From: Amoebidium appalachense
Taxonomy: Eukaryota > Ichthyosporea
Length of the DNA stretch: 64,000 bases
Reading direction: 5' to 3'
NCBI GenBank assembly: GCA_963693365.1
Contig: CAVNZM010000002.1
Span: 3,472,001 to 3,536,000, forward strand
Part shown: positions 12,051 through 28,599 of the stretch, one piece after another
Numbering within the stretch: the stretch's first letter is position 1
Layout of the letters: every line of letters starts with the position of its first letter
The notes under the pieces: generated by a model
Databases searched by the model: none
Seen by the model: the letters and a program-made list of their open reading frames with translations, nothing else
What the model was told of the DNA's origin: nothing
Program-made: the position numbers and the translations under genes

Positions 12051-13140
12051 ATGACAGATAGAGAGTGTGTATCTGTACTTGTCTGAATGTGTAGTGTTTA
12101 ACATTTGTGTCTGTGTGCGCAGCATGTCACCATTGTGCTGATAATATACCTAATGCATTCTCTGTGCATCTGGTTGTGTGTGCACGGTACCAGTTTTCCG
12201 GTGTTGTTTCAAAATCTTCAGGCCCGCAGGCGCGCCCCCTGGCGCAGGGGCGCGCAGAACCATGAACTTTCTAGTATGTAGTGCATGCGATGTTGAACTG
12301 GCGAAACACTTCAGTTTTTATATGCGGTCATGGAAGCTTCTGGCCAGTGATGTGTTTGAGCTATCAGGGCGCGACATAAGGCTGAGTAGGGGGAAAAAGA
12401 ACGGGAAAACACAAAAGCATACGGGTGAAAAACTATTTGAGCCCCGCTCAGTTTTGGAATCTACATTTGATATTTGCAAACTCACTGCGACAACTTCTGC
12501 ATCTATGTACAGTTTATTTCAAAATATATATTTTCCTTTAATGACCATTTTTTTATAACCCTTACGGTACCTACTCGTGCCTGAGGGAGGGTCCTAAATA
12601 AACAGGGCACACTTCGATGATTGATACGGTTATCAAGAGGTCCTGTGCGGAGAGAATCACGAGTAAAAATTACCTACCCTGTGCGTGATCTTGCTTTGAT
12701 TGGTTGTCTTAATTTGCTGGTCAGCCACAGATCGTGCATTTCCATTGGAGATCTTGGGAAAACAGCATGTTGATGGAATGCTCTTTAGAAATGCGGTAGT
12801 TTAGATGCATGATATAAAACATCATTAATTGGCTAGATGAATCTGAGTAGCTGGAGCTGCAACTATTAAAGTATTTGTGCACCAACCATAGCCCCACATG
12901 GTAATGCCAAGTTACCGTTTCAATAATGAACGTGCATCAGCTCCAACTTTTGCCTACAACGGTCCGCGAGAATCCGCATTGTATTTATATTTGCAAATAT
13001 AGAGGCATCCGGCTAATATTTGACGAAGTAAGTAAAAAAAAAAACAATATATATAGTTTGATTCATAACGTTCTGTATTGATACCTTGATGGCTCTTCAA
13101 AAACATCTCATGACACAGTTTGCCACACTTCACCGGTATG
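12051..13140. other. Gene-poor stretch ending at the GNAT promoter
   Basis: It contains AATAAA at 12597-12602, a possible polyadenylation signal for the interrupted gene, and ATTGG/CCAAT-type boxes near 12700-12750. An open frame at 12178-12558 has no recognisable feature, and I do not call it. Confidence 0.4.
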
Positions 13141-13148
13141 GAGCCTAT

Positions 13149-13188
13149 CCAATCACAACGATTGGTGTTTCCCCTACGCATATATAAA
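13149..13188 (+). promoter_or_regulatory. CCAAT/TATA promoter of the GNAT gene
   Basis: CCAAT at 13149-13153, ATTGG at 13161-13165, and TATATAAA at 13181-13188. Transcription would start about 13210-13220, near TTCAGTCAATC. It lies about 150 bases upstream of the main ATG at 13336. Confidence 0.6.
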
Positions 13189-13245
13189 CGCAGACGTAGG
13201 CTTCAGTCAATCATCAGCTTCTTTCCCGTTGAGTTCAGGTTTCTC

Positions 13246-13290
13246 ATGACGGCCTGGCTTTTTTTTGTCCGCGCACTAGCGTTGATGTAG
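13246..13290 (+). CDS. Upstream ORF of 14 codons in the GNAT leader
   Basis: This is the first ATG after the TATA box. It encodes MTAWLFFVRALALM and stops at TAG 13288-13290. Its last sense codon is an ATG followed directly by TAG, so it also contains a minimal start-stop element. It lies wholly upstream of the main ORF and could dampen or regulate its translation. Confidence 0.4.
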   Translation: MTAWLFFVRALALM

Positions 13291-13335
13291 AGTGACTTGT
13301 TCAGTGGATAAGTTAGCTACGGCACTGTAGAAAAC

Positions 13336-14184
13336 ATGAGTCCACTCCTTTCTTCTGCCCTCGCGCAGTTTAGGCCCTTCCTCACGTGTGCTTCCACAGT
13401 GGCAGTAGCATTCCCAGCAGTCTGCCAAGTGACCAAGCAAGTTACAAAGGCACAGAAGGGTGTTAAGGTTACCGAAACATGGGAGAAAGACGGCCACACG
13501 TTCGTTCTGGGCCCCATAACCGCACAACACAAAAATCTTATAGTTGATGCCTTCAACCATTTGTCAGATGAATCTCGCGAAAGGCGGTTTTTCAATCAGA
13601 AGAAGGAGCTCTCGGACGAAGAGCTCGAATTCTTCACGCATCCCGACATGAAAAACCACTACGCAGTAGGGGTCGCGCTCAAGAACCCAGACGGCACACT
13701 CACTGGTGTTGCTGAAGGACGGTATGTCCGCCTGAAGACAGATCCAGAGGCAGCAGAGATAGCGTTTACAGTTGTGGACGAGTTTCAAGGCCAAGGGGTG
13801 GCCACAAAGATCTTCGAAAAACTGGTCGAGGGTGCGGCTGCAAACGGAATCAAGAAACTGGAGGCTATCACTCACTCAGACAACACGGGTATGAAGAACT
13901 TGGTGTTGCACCACGCACGAAACGTCAAAGCGACACGCGATGCCGAGGGAGTTTTGTTAGTTTTCAACGTGGAGGATGCGCTTCCGGAACATGAAAGGAT
14001 ACCCGAGGACCAGCATCACTTGACACAGGAAGAGCGTCTTGCGGAAGCGCTTAAGCGCGGTGCAGTCTCGTTTCAGATAGCGGCGGGGCATGCAATGACA
14101 AGCAACCCACTTGTGCAGCAGAGAAGGTATGCTGTGTTGTTTCCGCAGCACAACTCGGCCCTGTCCTTGTACCGGAGATATTAA
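13336..14184 (+). CDS. Intronless GNAT-fold acetyltransferase-like protein
   Basis: A 282-residue protein with no introns, unlike most genes here. Residues about 55-215 resemble the GNAT acyl-CoA fold, whose members transfer acetyl groups from acetyl-CoA to amines. GPITAQHKNLIVDAFNHLSDESRERRFF fits the N-terminal helices of bacterial-type protein or amino-acid acetyltransferases in its general pattern. The acetyl-CoA loop is seen as QGQGVA (residues 151-156) after the strand AFTVVDEF. The first ~30 residues are apolar with hydroxylated residues and few acids, and could be an organelle-targeting or signal segment. The C-terminal ~70 residues are an extension of unknown role. Substrate is unknown. 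The start is the first ATG after the upstream ORF, in good context (AAAACATGA). Confidence 0.7.
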   Translation: MSPLLSSALAQFRPFLTCASTVAVAFPAVCQVTKQVTKAQKGVKVTETWEKDGHTFVLGPITAQHKNLIVDAFNHLSDESRERRFFNQKKELSDEELEFFTHPDMKNHYAVGVALKNPDGTLTGVAEGRYVRLKTDPEAAEIAFTVVDEFQGQGVATKIFEKLVEGAAANGIKKLEAITHSDNTGMKNLVLHHARNVKATRDAEGVLLVFNVEDALPEHERIPEDQHHLTQEERLAEALKRGAVSFQIAAGHAMTSNPLVQQRRYAVLFPQHNSALSLYRRY

Positions 14185-14610
14185 GATGGCTTTTTGGCTG
14201 GGTGTCTAACTCCAATATGAGATTTTATTAAGATTTGCGCAAGTCGCGGGTGTGTTGTTTGGTTTACTTTGTATCATAGCTACCTGTTCTTTATTTCAAC
14301 TCTTTATCCGAACTCGTACCTAGCCGTTTGATCTAATATATTAATCTTGCCTCCTTTACCTGAACTCTTTTTTTGACTTCCATGAAACGACATACGTAAT
14401 TTCAAACTCAAGTCTATTTTTGACCTAACCTTCGAAGTACGAAATTAAACAATTGTTACGCTGGACGTACAACTTGCTAAGTTGTGTGCAAACAGAAGTG
14501 AGATAAGCAGTCGCGCCTCCCCCCTCCCCCCCCCTTTGCCCCCCCCCCCCCCACAGTCACTTCTGCCTGTTGTGTTAATTATTTGCTGGACTTTAGAATC
14601 TGTGCTTCTG
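14185..14610. other. 3' flank of the GNAT gene
   Basis: AT-rich sequence with ATTAAA at 14444-14449 as a possible weak polyadenylation signal; no genes seen. Confidence 0.4.
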
Positions 14611-14679
14611 TGTTGCTCCCCCCCCCCCCCCCCCCCCCTCCTCCGCCTCCCCCTCCCCCCCCCCCTCCTCGCCTTCCAA

Positions 14680-14721
<42 letters not shown>

Positions 14722-14848
14722 ACACACACACACACACACCAGAACGGTCTCGCCTATGCTGTATACTCTACAGGTGATTTTCGGTACTCTGCAGTGTGTT
14801 GTCCGTTGTGAAAATGCAATTGGGTAACATATGCTACCCAACTCCCCC

Positions 14849-14896
<48 letters not shown>

Positions 14897-15219
14897 CCCT
14901 CTCCTGGGTCCCACTATACATCCCTGTGGTTTATGGTTGTGGACTAAAAGGTTTGCATTTTTGCAAAAGTTTTATCTTTCGTTTGCCATCCCCTGCCGTA
15001 TACATAGATTACTGATGAGGTGACCTCCAGAACCTGCTTCTCTACCCCCCCCCCCCCCCCCCCCCCCTTCCTTGAAGAAGGGTTCTGCTTATGTTGCAGA
15101 GTGCCCGCGTTGCTGATCATCATGATGTTGCATACTTGCATGTTTGCATTTACTTGTAACCTGCACCGTGTTTCTGGTCGTGTAGTTGTTCTTCGTGCTG
15201 TCTTCAGCATTCTACCCAG

Positions 15220-15257
<38 letters not shown>

Positions 15258-15448
15258 ACCTTTTCAACACTCTACACAACCCCCTCCCCCCAAACTTCCC
15301 CTAATGTCTTCTGCCTGCACGCTCAATTGCTTATTTTGGATCTCCCCACTTTTGTGACGTTTTGTTGTTGCACTTTGTTGTCTCCTCCATATTTCCAACC
15401 CTCTAACGCATACATCCCCCCCCCCCCCCCCCCCCCCCCAAAACCCCA

Positions 15449-15492
<44 letters not shown>

Positions 15493-15493
15493 C

Positions 15494-15534
<41 letters not shown>

Positions 15535-16148
15535 ACACACACACACACGTCAGTCCCTCCCCTATTCCACATCTTTTGGTTCCCATAATCCTCGATCTCT
15601 TTATAACTACGATCACTGGTTATTCCTTAAATATCCTCTTTGCCAGTTGCCTCCCCACTCCCCTCCCCTCTCCCCCCCCGCCCCCCCCTCCCCCTCCCCC
15701 CTCCCCCCCCCCCCCACACACACACACATTTTTCACGGTAGCCCCCCCCCCCCCTCCCCCCCTTAACACCTGCACCGCCTACTCTGTTGTGTATGTTTCA
15801 GATCCTAAAACTCAAATCCCCCCCCCCCCCCCCCCCCCCCCCTCCCCCTCCCCCCCCCCCCCCCCCCCCCCCCCCGGCCCTCTCCCCCCTTCTCTCCGAG
15901 GGGGTGAAGGGGTCGAAACTTAGGTGCTGTGGGTGATTTGGGTCCCTCTTAGGGATGGGCTTTTTATTATGTTGTCCGTTATGAATGCAGGGGCCTTGGT
16001 ATTAGTAGGTACTCAACTAGTAACGAATACTAACCCCCCCCCCCCCCCCCCCCCCCGTGGGACTTAGGCCCCCCTAGGATCCAAGTTGGGCTCTACTAAT
16101 GGTGCATGGTTTCTGAGTTCATTTGCAAAATTATCGTGTGCTGTGCTT

Positions 16149-16203
<55 letters not shown>
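14611..16203. repeat. Cluster of poly-C runs, (CA)n and interspersed degenerate motif
   Basis: Poly-C runs lie at about 14617-14638, 14845-14893, 15045-15067, 15220-15257, 15417-15439, 15820-15875, 16034-16056 and 16151-16203 (about 53 C). (CA)n runs lie at about 14690-14740 and 15451-15548. Between the C runs are mixed segments (14757-14830, 15080-15215, 15911-16000) that share a degenerate ~40-bp motif found elsewhere in the window. No genes are seen. Confidence 0.85.
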
Positions 16204-16800
16204 TTTCCGGGGCCCCCAATGAATCCCGTGTTGCCATGTGTTGCCATGGTGCGCGGAACAGGCCATTTTCGTTTATGACGGCTCGGTTGGCAAACACGCC
16301 ACAATGGCACAATGCCCACACCCCACCCTACCCTCCCATGGTCCCCTCCCGGGCCCCCCACTCTTCCAGCCCTTCATATATGCCGTGGGGGCTAGCCATC
16401 CAGAATATTAAATTTTCCAAAAATCCTAGCGCTAAAATCTTATATTCGGAATTTAGCCTACCCCTGTAACTGGTAGGGGGGCCAGTCAGGGTTCGAAGGA
16501 CGGTGGAGCCCATTAACGGAAGTCGAAATCCAGTTTCGGAAAACCTCTTCGAAAATCGGAATGCTCCGTCGGAGCAGGCCCACCAAAAATCGTAATCATC
16601 GCGCATCAGTAAACTAGGGCATGCTTATTTGTGCCTATATTGCACCAAAATGTAATTATAATGCATACTCAAAAACCCCTGTGGTTATTAGAGGCCTTCC
16701 TGGTGTTGGCAGTTGAAGCTTTGAAGGAATAAAAGGGAAATATGAAGTGCATTAATGCACAATATATATGTACATTTTGTCTCCGTATTTAAAAATATGG
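16204..16800. other. Mixed intergenic segment with an imperfect inverted partner at 18.4 kb
   Basis: No gene seen. A segment at about 16480-16590 shares blocks such as AGGGTTCGAAG and ATCGGAA with the reverse complement of about 18370-18480. Confidence 0.35.
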
Positions 16801-16892
16801 GGAGGGGGGGGGGGGGGGGGGGGGGTGAGTTGAGGCAGCAACATGGGAAGCTCAGGCAGAAATCGAATGTTTTGGGGGGGGCCGGGAGAGGT

Positions 16893-16923
<31 letters not shown>

Positions 16924-17119
16924 AGAAAATCAGGTTGGGTGGTTGTGTCTGTGTTTGTGTGTGTGTGAGTATTTTTCTTTGCAATTGTGTGTGTGTGTGT
17001 GTGGTGGGTATGTATGCACGGTTTGTGTGTCTGTGTGTATGTGTACAGGTGTGGGTGTGTGTATTTGTGTCAGCGGTAATCGGTGTGTGTGTCTATGTTG
17101 TGTGCATGTGTGCACATGT

Positions 17120-17161
<42 letters not shown>

Positions 17162-17348
17162 ATGACATTGTGTGCATGTGTGTGTGTGTTTTGCGTCAAC
17201 GGTTATGGTGTGCGTGTATGTATGTACAGTGTGTATATGTATGTGTGTGTGTGTGCAGTGTGGTGTGTATGTATGCAGGGTGTGTGTGTCTGTGTATGTG
17301 TGTGTACATGCCAGTGTGGGTGTGTGTGTTTGTACCAACAATTTCTTG

Positions 17349-17383
<35 letters not shown>

Positions 17384-17436
17384 GCCACGGAGTGTGTGTG
17401 CGTGCGCCGTGTACATGGTGTGTGTGTGCAGCGTAA

Positions 17437-17467
<31 letters not shown>

Positions 17468-17797
17468 TGTTTGTGTGTGTATGTGGGTGGGTGGGTGCAT
17501 AGCATGTGATTGTACAGGGTGGATGCATGTGCACGTTTGTAATACAGTTATCATGATCTGAGATAGTATGTGCCTGCGCACGTGTACTAGCCTAGGTCAC
17601 ATGATTGTGTGGTGTCACGGCTGTGTATGTATGTGCATGTGCGTCTTTGAACGGAACACAGTGGTGCACAGTGTGTGTATCGCCTGCCATTGAAGACGCG
17701 TGCCACTGATCGTGATACACGTGGCACCTGCACCTGGTGGCCGTCGACTCTGAGCATCTAGATCCATTCCATGTTTAGGCCTTCCTGGGGGGAATGT

Positions 17798-17828
<31 letters not shown>

Positions 17829-17900
17829 GGGGAGTACTAGTAGGGGGGGGGGGGGGGAAGGATCCGCCTGAGGGGGGGGGGGGGGGGGGGGGAGGGGTGA
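16801..17900. repeat. Poly-G and TG-repeat complex
   Basis: Poly-G lies at about 16808-16825 and 16893-16922, TG-rich imperfect repeats at about 16940-17490, then poly-G at about 17798-17827 and 17870-17892. A mixed segment at 17500-17790 shares GTGGTGTCACGGCTGTGT with 18096 onward. Confidence 0.85.
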
Positions 17901-18704
17901 GGCCGGAGCGGCGGTGGGGGAGAAGGAGGGGCAGCACTGGTGGAGGGAACAGTGGGCAGCGGAGGAGGGGGGAATGGGGTTCGATTTCTGGGGGTGGGGG
18001 AGTTTTGAAGTGAAGGCCGGCCTATATCCAGTGATATACATGCGCAGGCATGTGCATTGTATGCTCATGTGGCCATGCATGGCTATGATGCATATGTGGT
18101 GTCACGGCTGTGTGTGTGTGAATTTGTGTGTGGGTGTCTGTGTGTGCGTGTGTGTGTGTGTGTGCGCGCGCGTGGGTGTGTGCATAAATGTGTTTGGTGT
18201 GACAACATGTACATGTGCTAGCTGGCGCTGTAGTCAGGGTCTGCCATTGAACATTCTACAGGGACAGGGAGACACGTACATACGTGTGCAGCTTTCTGTG
18301 GGTGGTGTATGCCCCGTGTATGATGAGACCTGCGAAGGCATGAGAAGCTTCCCCCCCCGGGGGCCGGGGGGGGGGGGGGGGCTCTCGCACGTTCCGATTC
18401 GGCCGGGACGATTTTCGGAACTGTGTTTTCAAATATCGGAAATTCCGATTTTTTTCGTAACTTCGAACCCTGGGGCCAGTTGGCGCCAACAGGGTAGCTT
18501 ACCCAATCATATCAACCCTTAAGGAATAAACCGGATGTGGGTAAAACCCCAGCAATGACACTGTGAGCGCTCTACAGTATACTCTGATGATATGTGGTAG
18601 ACGAAAGAGGTTCAATAAAATAAGTAGTATCAAAAGCAAGTATTATAAATTTTAACCATAATTCAAGCTTCTCAAAAGGACTAACGGTTGATCAAAGAAG
18701 GCGC
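17901..18704. other. Mixed intergenic segment with (TG)n
   Basis: Imperfect TG repeats at about 18105-18185 and poly-G near 18365-18380. No gene recognised. Confidence 0.4.
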
Positions 18705-18710
18705 TTTATT
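18705..18710 (-). terminator. Polyadenylation signal of the small minus-strand gene
   Basis: AATAAA on the minus strand (TTTATT on plus), 30 bases beyond the stop codon of the 63-residue ORF. Confidence 0.5.
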
Positions 18711-18739
18711 ATGATTCATGCGGGCATTTCTGTCCTAGT

Positions 18740-18931
18740 TTATGTCATGTTCCTGCGGGCTTGCCGCGCTCTTTCAGGAATGTGATGACCCATCAACCAG
18801 TGTTCAACGCTTAGAGCAGCCAGAAGCCTTCGAACAAAGAAGTCATAAGGTTTCGGCAAATGCACCATCATATCCATCAGGGTGTATAGGACGATCAGCG
18901 TAGGCTGGGCTATAATATATTTACCTACCAT
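18740..18931 (-). CDS. Possible small protein of 63 residues, unrecognised
   Basis: A compact minus-strand unit has TATAAA at 19066-19061, an ATG at 18931, the stop TAA at 18740-18742 and AATAAA 30 bases later. The protein begins MVGKYIIAQPTLIVLYTLMD with one apolar stretch (residues 5-20), then a Trp/His-containing middle, and ends in a basic tail (PERARQARRNMT). No family is recognised. The frame stays open upstream to an AG at the end of CTTTTTGTTTTCAG (about 18972), so it may instead be a 3' exon. The leader has a start-stop ATGTAG and an overlapping short ORF upstream of the main ATG, which would reduce translation. It is divergent from the ankyrin gene, with only about 140 bases between the ATGs. 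Confidence 0.35.
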   Translation of the reverse strand: MVGKYIIAQPTLIVLYTLMDMMVHLPKPYDFFVRRLLAALSVEHWLMGHHIPERARQARRNMT

Positions 18932-19060
18932 ATGATCATACAGAAATTCTTTTGGCCGCCTACATGGCAAACTGAAAACAAAAAGTTGCCACGAAACTGT
19001 AGCAGCAACTTATTTGAAAAAGGTGTTTTTGATCGGTGAACAATATTCCATCGATATCCG

Positions 19061-19066
19061 TTTATA
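19061..19066 (-). promoter_or_regulatory. Minus-strand TATA box next to the ankyrin start codon
   Basis: TATAAA on the minus strand, within the divergent interval and only 5 bases from the ankyrin ATG at 19072. Confidence 0.35.
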
Positions 19067-19071
19067 CAAAA

Positions 19072-24589
<5,518 letters not shown>

Positions 24590-24701
24590 TTTGTTTTCGA
24601 AAGTGGTGGTGCCGGTGGAGGTGATTGTGCCTGGTGGGGGGGGGAAGGGGGAGGTAGTCTCCCTAGATGGGGCTGAGGCAGGTGCGGCGCCTGGGTCGTG
24701 A
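24590..24701 (+). pseudogene. Protein-like extension after the ankyrin stop, in another frame
   Basis: Directly after the TGA at 24587-24589 the +1 frame (codons beginning at GATGATTTG) stays open to TGA 24699-24701. It encodes DDLFSKVVVPVEVIVPGGGG followed by KGEVVSLDGAEAGAAPGS. Its Val-rich style resembles the preceding DVIVIHSEAEG segment. A one-base change in the GGGGAA repeats at 24548-24585 would join the two frames. It may be the former or true C-terminus. Confidence 0.35.
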
Positions 24702-24836
24702 GGTTTGGAATTTCGAGGGGAAGGGTGTGTGTGTGGGGGAGGAGGGGGGGGGGGGGGGGGGGGAGGGGGGGGAGGGGGGGGGGGTGTCGATGGTGATTGT
24801 GTGCCTTTTCTCTCTCCTTTTTTCGTGTGTGAAAGT

Positions 24837-24910
<74 letters not shown>

Positions 24911-25390
24911 CTGGTTACGGAGCAGATTCTGTCCATGTGTGTGTTTCTGGATGTTCTTCTAGTCTGGGCGGGGCCAATGTGGATGACTGCTTTTGTATAT
25001 CGATTGTTGTGGTGCTTGAACCGTGAGGTTGACTAGATATGTGTGAGATATAACATGGATTTTTGATGTTGAATTATAATAAGAGAAGGAGCTACGAGGC
25101 TCTCAACACGTCACATGGATATGTTTTTGATGTACTTGATACTCTTGATTAAACGATGGGGAAGAAGCTGAGATTGACTAACGCGTTGCTGATAGCATTT
25201 TTGTCTATCTTTAGATTTGAGATATAAGATGTATTCAAAAAATTATATCTACAGTAATTAACACCATAAATGGTATAAGAAGACGTTGTTTTGTGTCGCA
25301 AAATATGTGATTGTCGGCTGGGATGCTCGTGAGGAGACAAGAGCACAATTCACGAGATATACTTAGTAAACGTCTTGTAGAGAGTGCCTC

Positions 25391-25454
<64 letters not shown>

Positions 25455-25759
25455 ACACACACCACCACCACTGCCACCACCACACACACACAAAGCCTCT
25501 CAGCCCGAAGAAATACACAGACATACATCTACCAGACGTGTACACACTACACATGCACACACACACACACACCAAGCACATGTACGTACCCACACAAGCA
25601 CGCACACAACACACAGGCATCTATGGCCACACATCCACGCAGTGCCGTTGCAGATTGCACACAATCACACGCACGCACACACACACGCACGCACACACAC
25701 ACAGTCACACACCGCAACACACACACAGAGAGAGAGGGCTCTGAGAGAGGGGGGGAGGG

Positions 25760-25793
<34 letters not shown>

Positions 25794-26060
25794 CACAGGA
25801 AATTTCGCACCGGGAAATTTTTGCACTGAAGGTTGTAATTATTTTGTTATAATTTTGTCAATGGGGTTTTCGCAGGGTTTCTTCGTGCTCATTGGTCATG
25901 CCAGACTACAAAATGAATAGCACGCCGTTTTCTGTTAGCTGTTTTTGTTGATTTTCTATGAACTTTTGGACAGCCAAAGAAAGCCAACTTTGTGTCCCCC
26001 TAAACCCCCGTTACGGCGTAACTGGCGGCCGCGGGGGCAAGCCTTGAAATCCAAAGGGGG

Positions 26061-26092
<32 letters not shown>

Positions 26093-26130
26093 GGGGGGAG
26101 GGGGGGGGGGGGGGGGGGGGGCACATTAAA
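24702..26130. repeat. Poly-T/poly-G, poly-C/(CA)n blocks and mixed DNA
   Basis: G-rich runs at 24745-24783; T29 followed by about 43 G at 24839-24910; poly-C of about 46 at 25395-25440 followed by (CA)n and (CCA)n; CA-rich DNA to 25725; poly-G at about 25768-25791; T-run then G-run at 26065-26121. The segment 25000-25380 is AT-rich with no gene seen. Confidence 0.85.
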
Positions 26131-26149
26131 ATTTCAAATTCCATTCAAG

Positions 26150-26395
26150 TATGTAGTCTGTATACATTGCGTCCAGTACCATTCATGATATCGGATGATA
26201 AATCTCTTTCATATACTGCATACACTATGACAGATTTTCTGTCACTAAATAGACAACCGTTACAGTGTGTACATAGCCACGCTGGTAGTGAAGTTGTTCA
26301 GGAGCCGGCCAGTGCGGAACCTTTTGGCCTGAGAGAGCGGCCAATAAATGCCAATGATTTTTACTGTACGGCCGCCACCCAGCTTCCCCACTCCC
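26150..26395 (+). other. Protein-like open frame, not assigned
   Basis: A plus-strand frame without low complexity runs through this segment (MTDFLSLNRQPLQCVHSHAG from 26228). It then enters poly-C. There is no homology, promoter or clear splice pair. It may be chance. Confidence 0.12.
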
Positions 26396-26809
26396 CCCCC
26401 CCCCCCCCCCTCCTCCCCCTCCCCCCCCCCCCCCTCCCCCCCCCCCCCCCCCCCCCCGGCTCCAAAGCCCCTACCCGCGCGGGCCGTTGTGTTCTGAGAT
26501 TCTTATGTCCCTGCCCCCCCCAGGGCCCCTGAATCCATAGAAACAAAATGCTTCTCTTCTTTGAAATTCTTTTTCAACTAAGCAAGAATCCTTCCGTCAC
26601 TTAGATTGCAACGGTTCTTGCATTTCGGCAGCTAACATCATATAAAGGTATTTTCTTCGCTGATTTTTCAACGACTAGTGTGTGCGCATGTGTGTGTACT
26701 GGTACGGTGTGCTTGCGTTTGTGCATGCATACACAGTGAGTGTGTGTGTGTGTGGCCGTGCATTGATATTTATGTAAGCGCGAGCAGGCACGTGTGGTGC
26801 TCAGTAGAC

Positions 26810-27121
26810 ATGGTGTATCCGGAAGTTGTAGAAGTAGAACCGCCTGTTGTTAATAAGTTAATAATTAAAGACGTGGCCCACACGCTTCGGCACACGCGTG
26901 GCACACTTACACACGAAGATCCACATTCTTTCACCCTTGCACACCGGATCTTATCAACCCACCCAGTGGCACCCGCACTCGTACACAAGTACAAACACGC
27001 GTGCATACACACATACCCACATCGTGATCAACCCATCCGCACACTGTCACACACTGGCGCCTGCCGCACACCAGCAGGCAGAGGCCACATGAACGCAGAT
27101 AAAGACAATACAGGCTTCTAA
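26810..27121 (+). other. Possible 103-residue ORF, low confidence
   Basis: ATG at 26810 opens a frame beginning MVYPEVVEVEPPVVNKLIIK and ending at TAA 27119-27121. The first 20 residues look protein-like, but the rest derives from CA-rich sequence (many His/Thr). No family is recognised. Confidence 0.18.
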
Positions 27122-27398
27122 TAATGGCCACAAGTGAAGCTAAGGTCTGTAAGGGGAGTGTGATACCAGTCAACCAGGTGAGAGATAGCCTCACCATTTG
27201 TGTTCTGTGCTGGCGTGTATATGTCCTGTGTGTGGTATACACGTATATTCTTGGTCAACAGTGAAGAATACGTATACATAACAACCTGCTTTCATGCTTG
27301 GCCTTCAACTTGAAGTTGTCAAAGTGACCGAAAAGCCTTGGTTATGAACGACACTATTAGTAGTGGTTGGTGTATTGAGGTGTGAATGATGTGTGTGC

Positions 27399-27548
27399 AT
27401 GTTCGAAGAATGTGGCGGAGCTGGAAGAGCTGGTGCATTTGTGTTTGGTGTGAAAGATTACCCAGTTAACGAGCAGAACCCGTTCAAACAAAATCCCTCA
27501 AGACAATACACAAGCGTTCTATTCAGGGACGGCCAGAGAGACCGATGA
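27399..27548 (+). CDS. Short ORF of 49 codons, unrecognised
   Basis: MFEECGGAGRAGAFVFGVKD and on to RDGQRDR, closed by TGA at 27546-27548. Composition is balanced and not repeat-derived, and the stop is doubled (TGATGA). No TATA box or splice pair is convincing, so it could be an exon, a small protein or chance. Confidence 0.2.
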   Translation: MFEECGGAGRAGAFVFGVKDYPVNEQNPFKQNPSRQYTSVLFRDGQRDR

Positions 27549-28599
27549 TGATCATGAGGTGACTGAGCATAGCTTGGAATCGCTGCAGTAAGTAGGAGCT
27601 GAAAGATACGGGAAAGGACTCTTTACAAAACGATTGACTATCAACTTAGCCGAAATCCACAATTGTATCTCTTGTCATAGGAGGCCTTAGTCCAGAAAAA
27701 TGAAAAGCGAAGGAGAAGCGACTCTAGCTGAGGGTGGAAAACAAAACCGTTTTGTGGGAAAACACAAGCATGAATCATGCATGATGAAGCATCCATGGCG
27801 TGCTCATGCTTCGCTCATACGCCATCATTAGCACACATTTGATTGGTCACAGTCTATGTCGCTTCTACTTAATATGTGGTGTCAAGTAGAATCCAGATAT
27901 TTTCAAAATTCTTGCTAATATATCCGTGTAAAAACCCTCTTTTCACAGGAAGCAAAAGCAAGGTGAACACGGTCTAAGTACCTAAAATTGCGATTACTTT
28001 AAGACAAATCAAGCATCATATATGTGCGTAATATAATAGTTTATAAAAATTATCTATAACTATAAGCCCAAGAGCTTCAGTGTAGGCGAATGTCCTGCCT
28101 CGTCGGCATCGGATCACAATTTACATTGACATTGAAAAATGATTTCAGAAAGCTACCCCACCTTATTCGGATAGGTTACGTAATTCAACGCATGTTTACA
28201 AACTTTTTCATTTCCGTCGTCTTCACTTCTCGCTCTGTCGTCTGTGTTTTTGCCGTGACTTCCTTCCCTCAGCCAAACAAAGCCGAAAGATATAGGAATA
28301 ACAACCGTAACAAAGCCTTGTTTTCTTTCTGATATAAAAACTAATTGTATGATGAACTAGAAAACACATGATCCTCGTGTGACTGTGTTTAGACACCTGT
28401 ACTACCTAATATTCAGTGCTGGAACTTTGCGGTAACCCTGACAAGCAGACAGAGGAAGGAGGATTCTGTGGATCCAAGAAATTTTCTAAGGGACTTTGGG
28501 TTTCCTTTTCCTGTTTTCGGACTTTGATTGGCACTAGGCAGGGCTTCACACTTAAGCCTAGTCATCTCTTGTGCTACAAAGCGTATCCCATCTGCAAGG
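27549..28599. other. Upstream region of the lipase gene
   Basis: Non-repetitive sequence. ATTGG lies near 27842. An 80-codon frame at 28090-28332 has no recognisable feature. An upstream exon for a lipase signal peptide could lie here, but I could not define it. Confidence 0.35.

Noticed and set aside
12178-12558. 126-codon plus-strand frame before the GNAT promoter
   Set aside because: Starts in TG-rich DNA, no recognised domain, and no supporting promoter or splice pattern.
13336-14184. GNAT gene as bacterial contamination
   Set aside because: It sits in a host-like CCAAT/TATA setting within the same repeat-rich contig; at most an old transfer.
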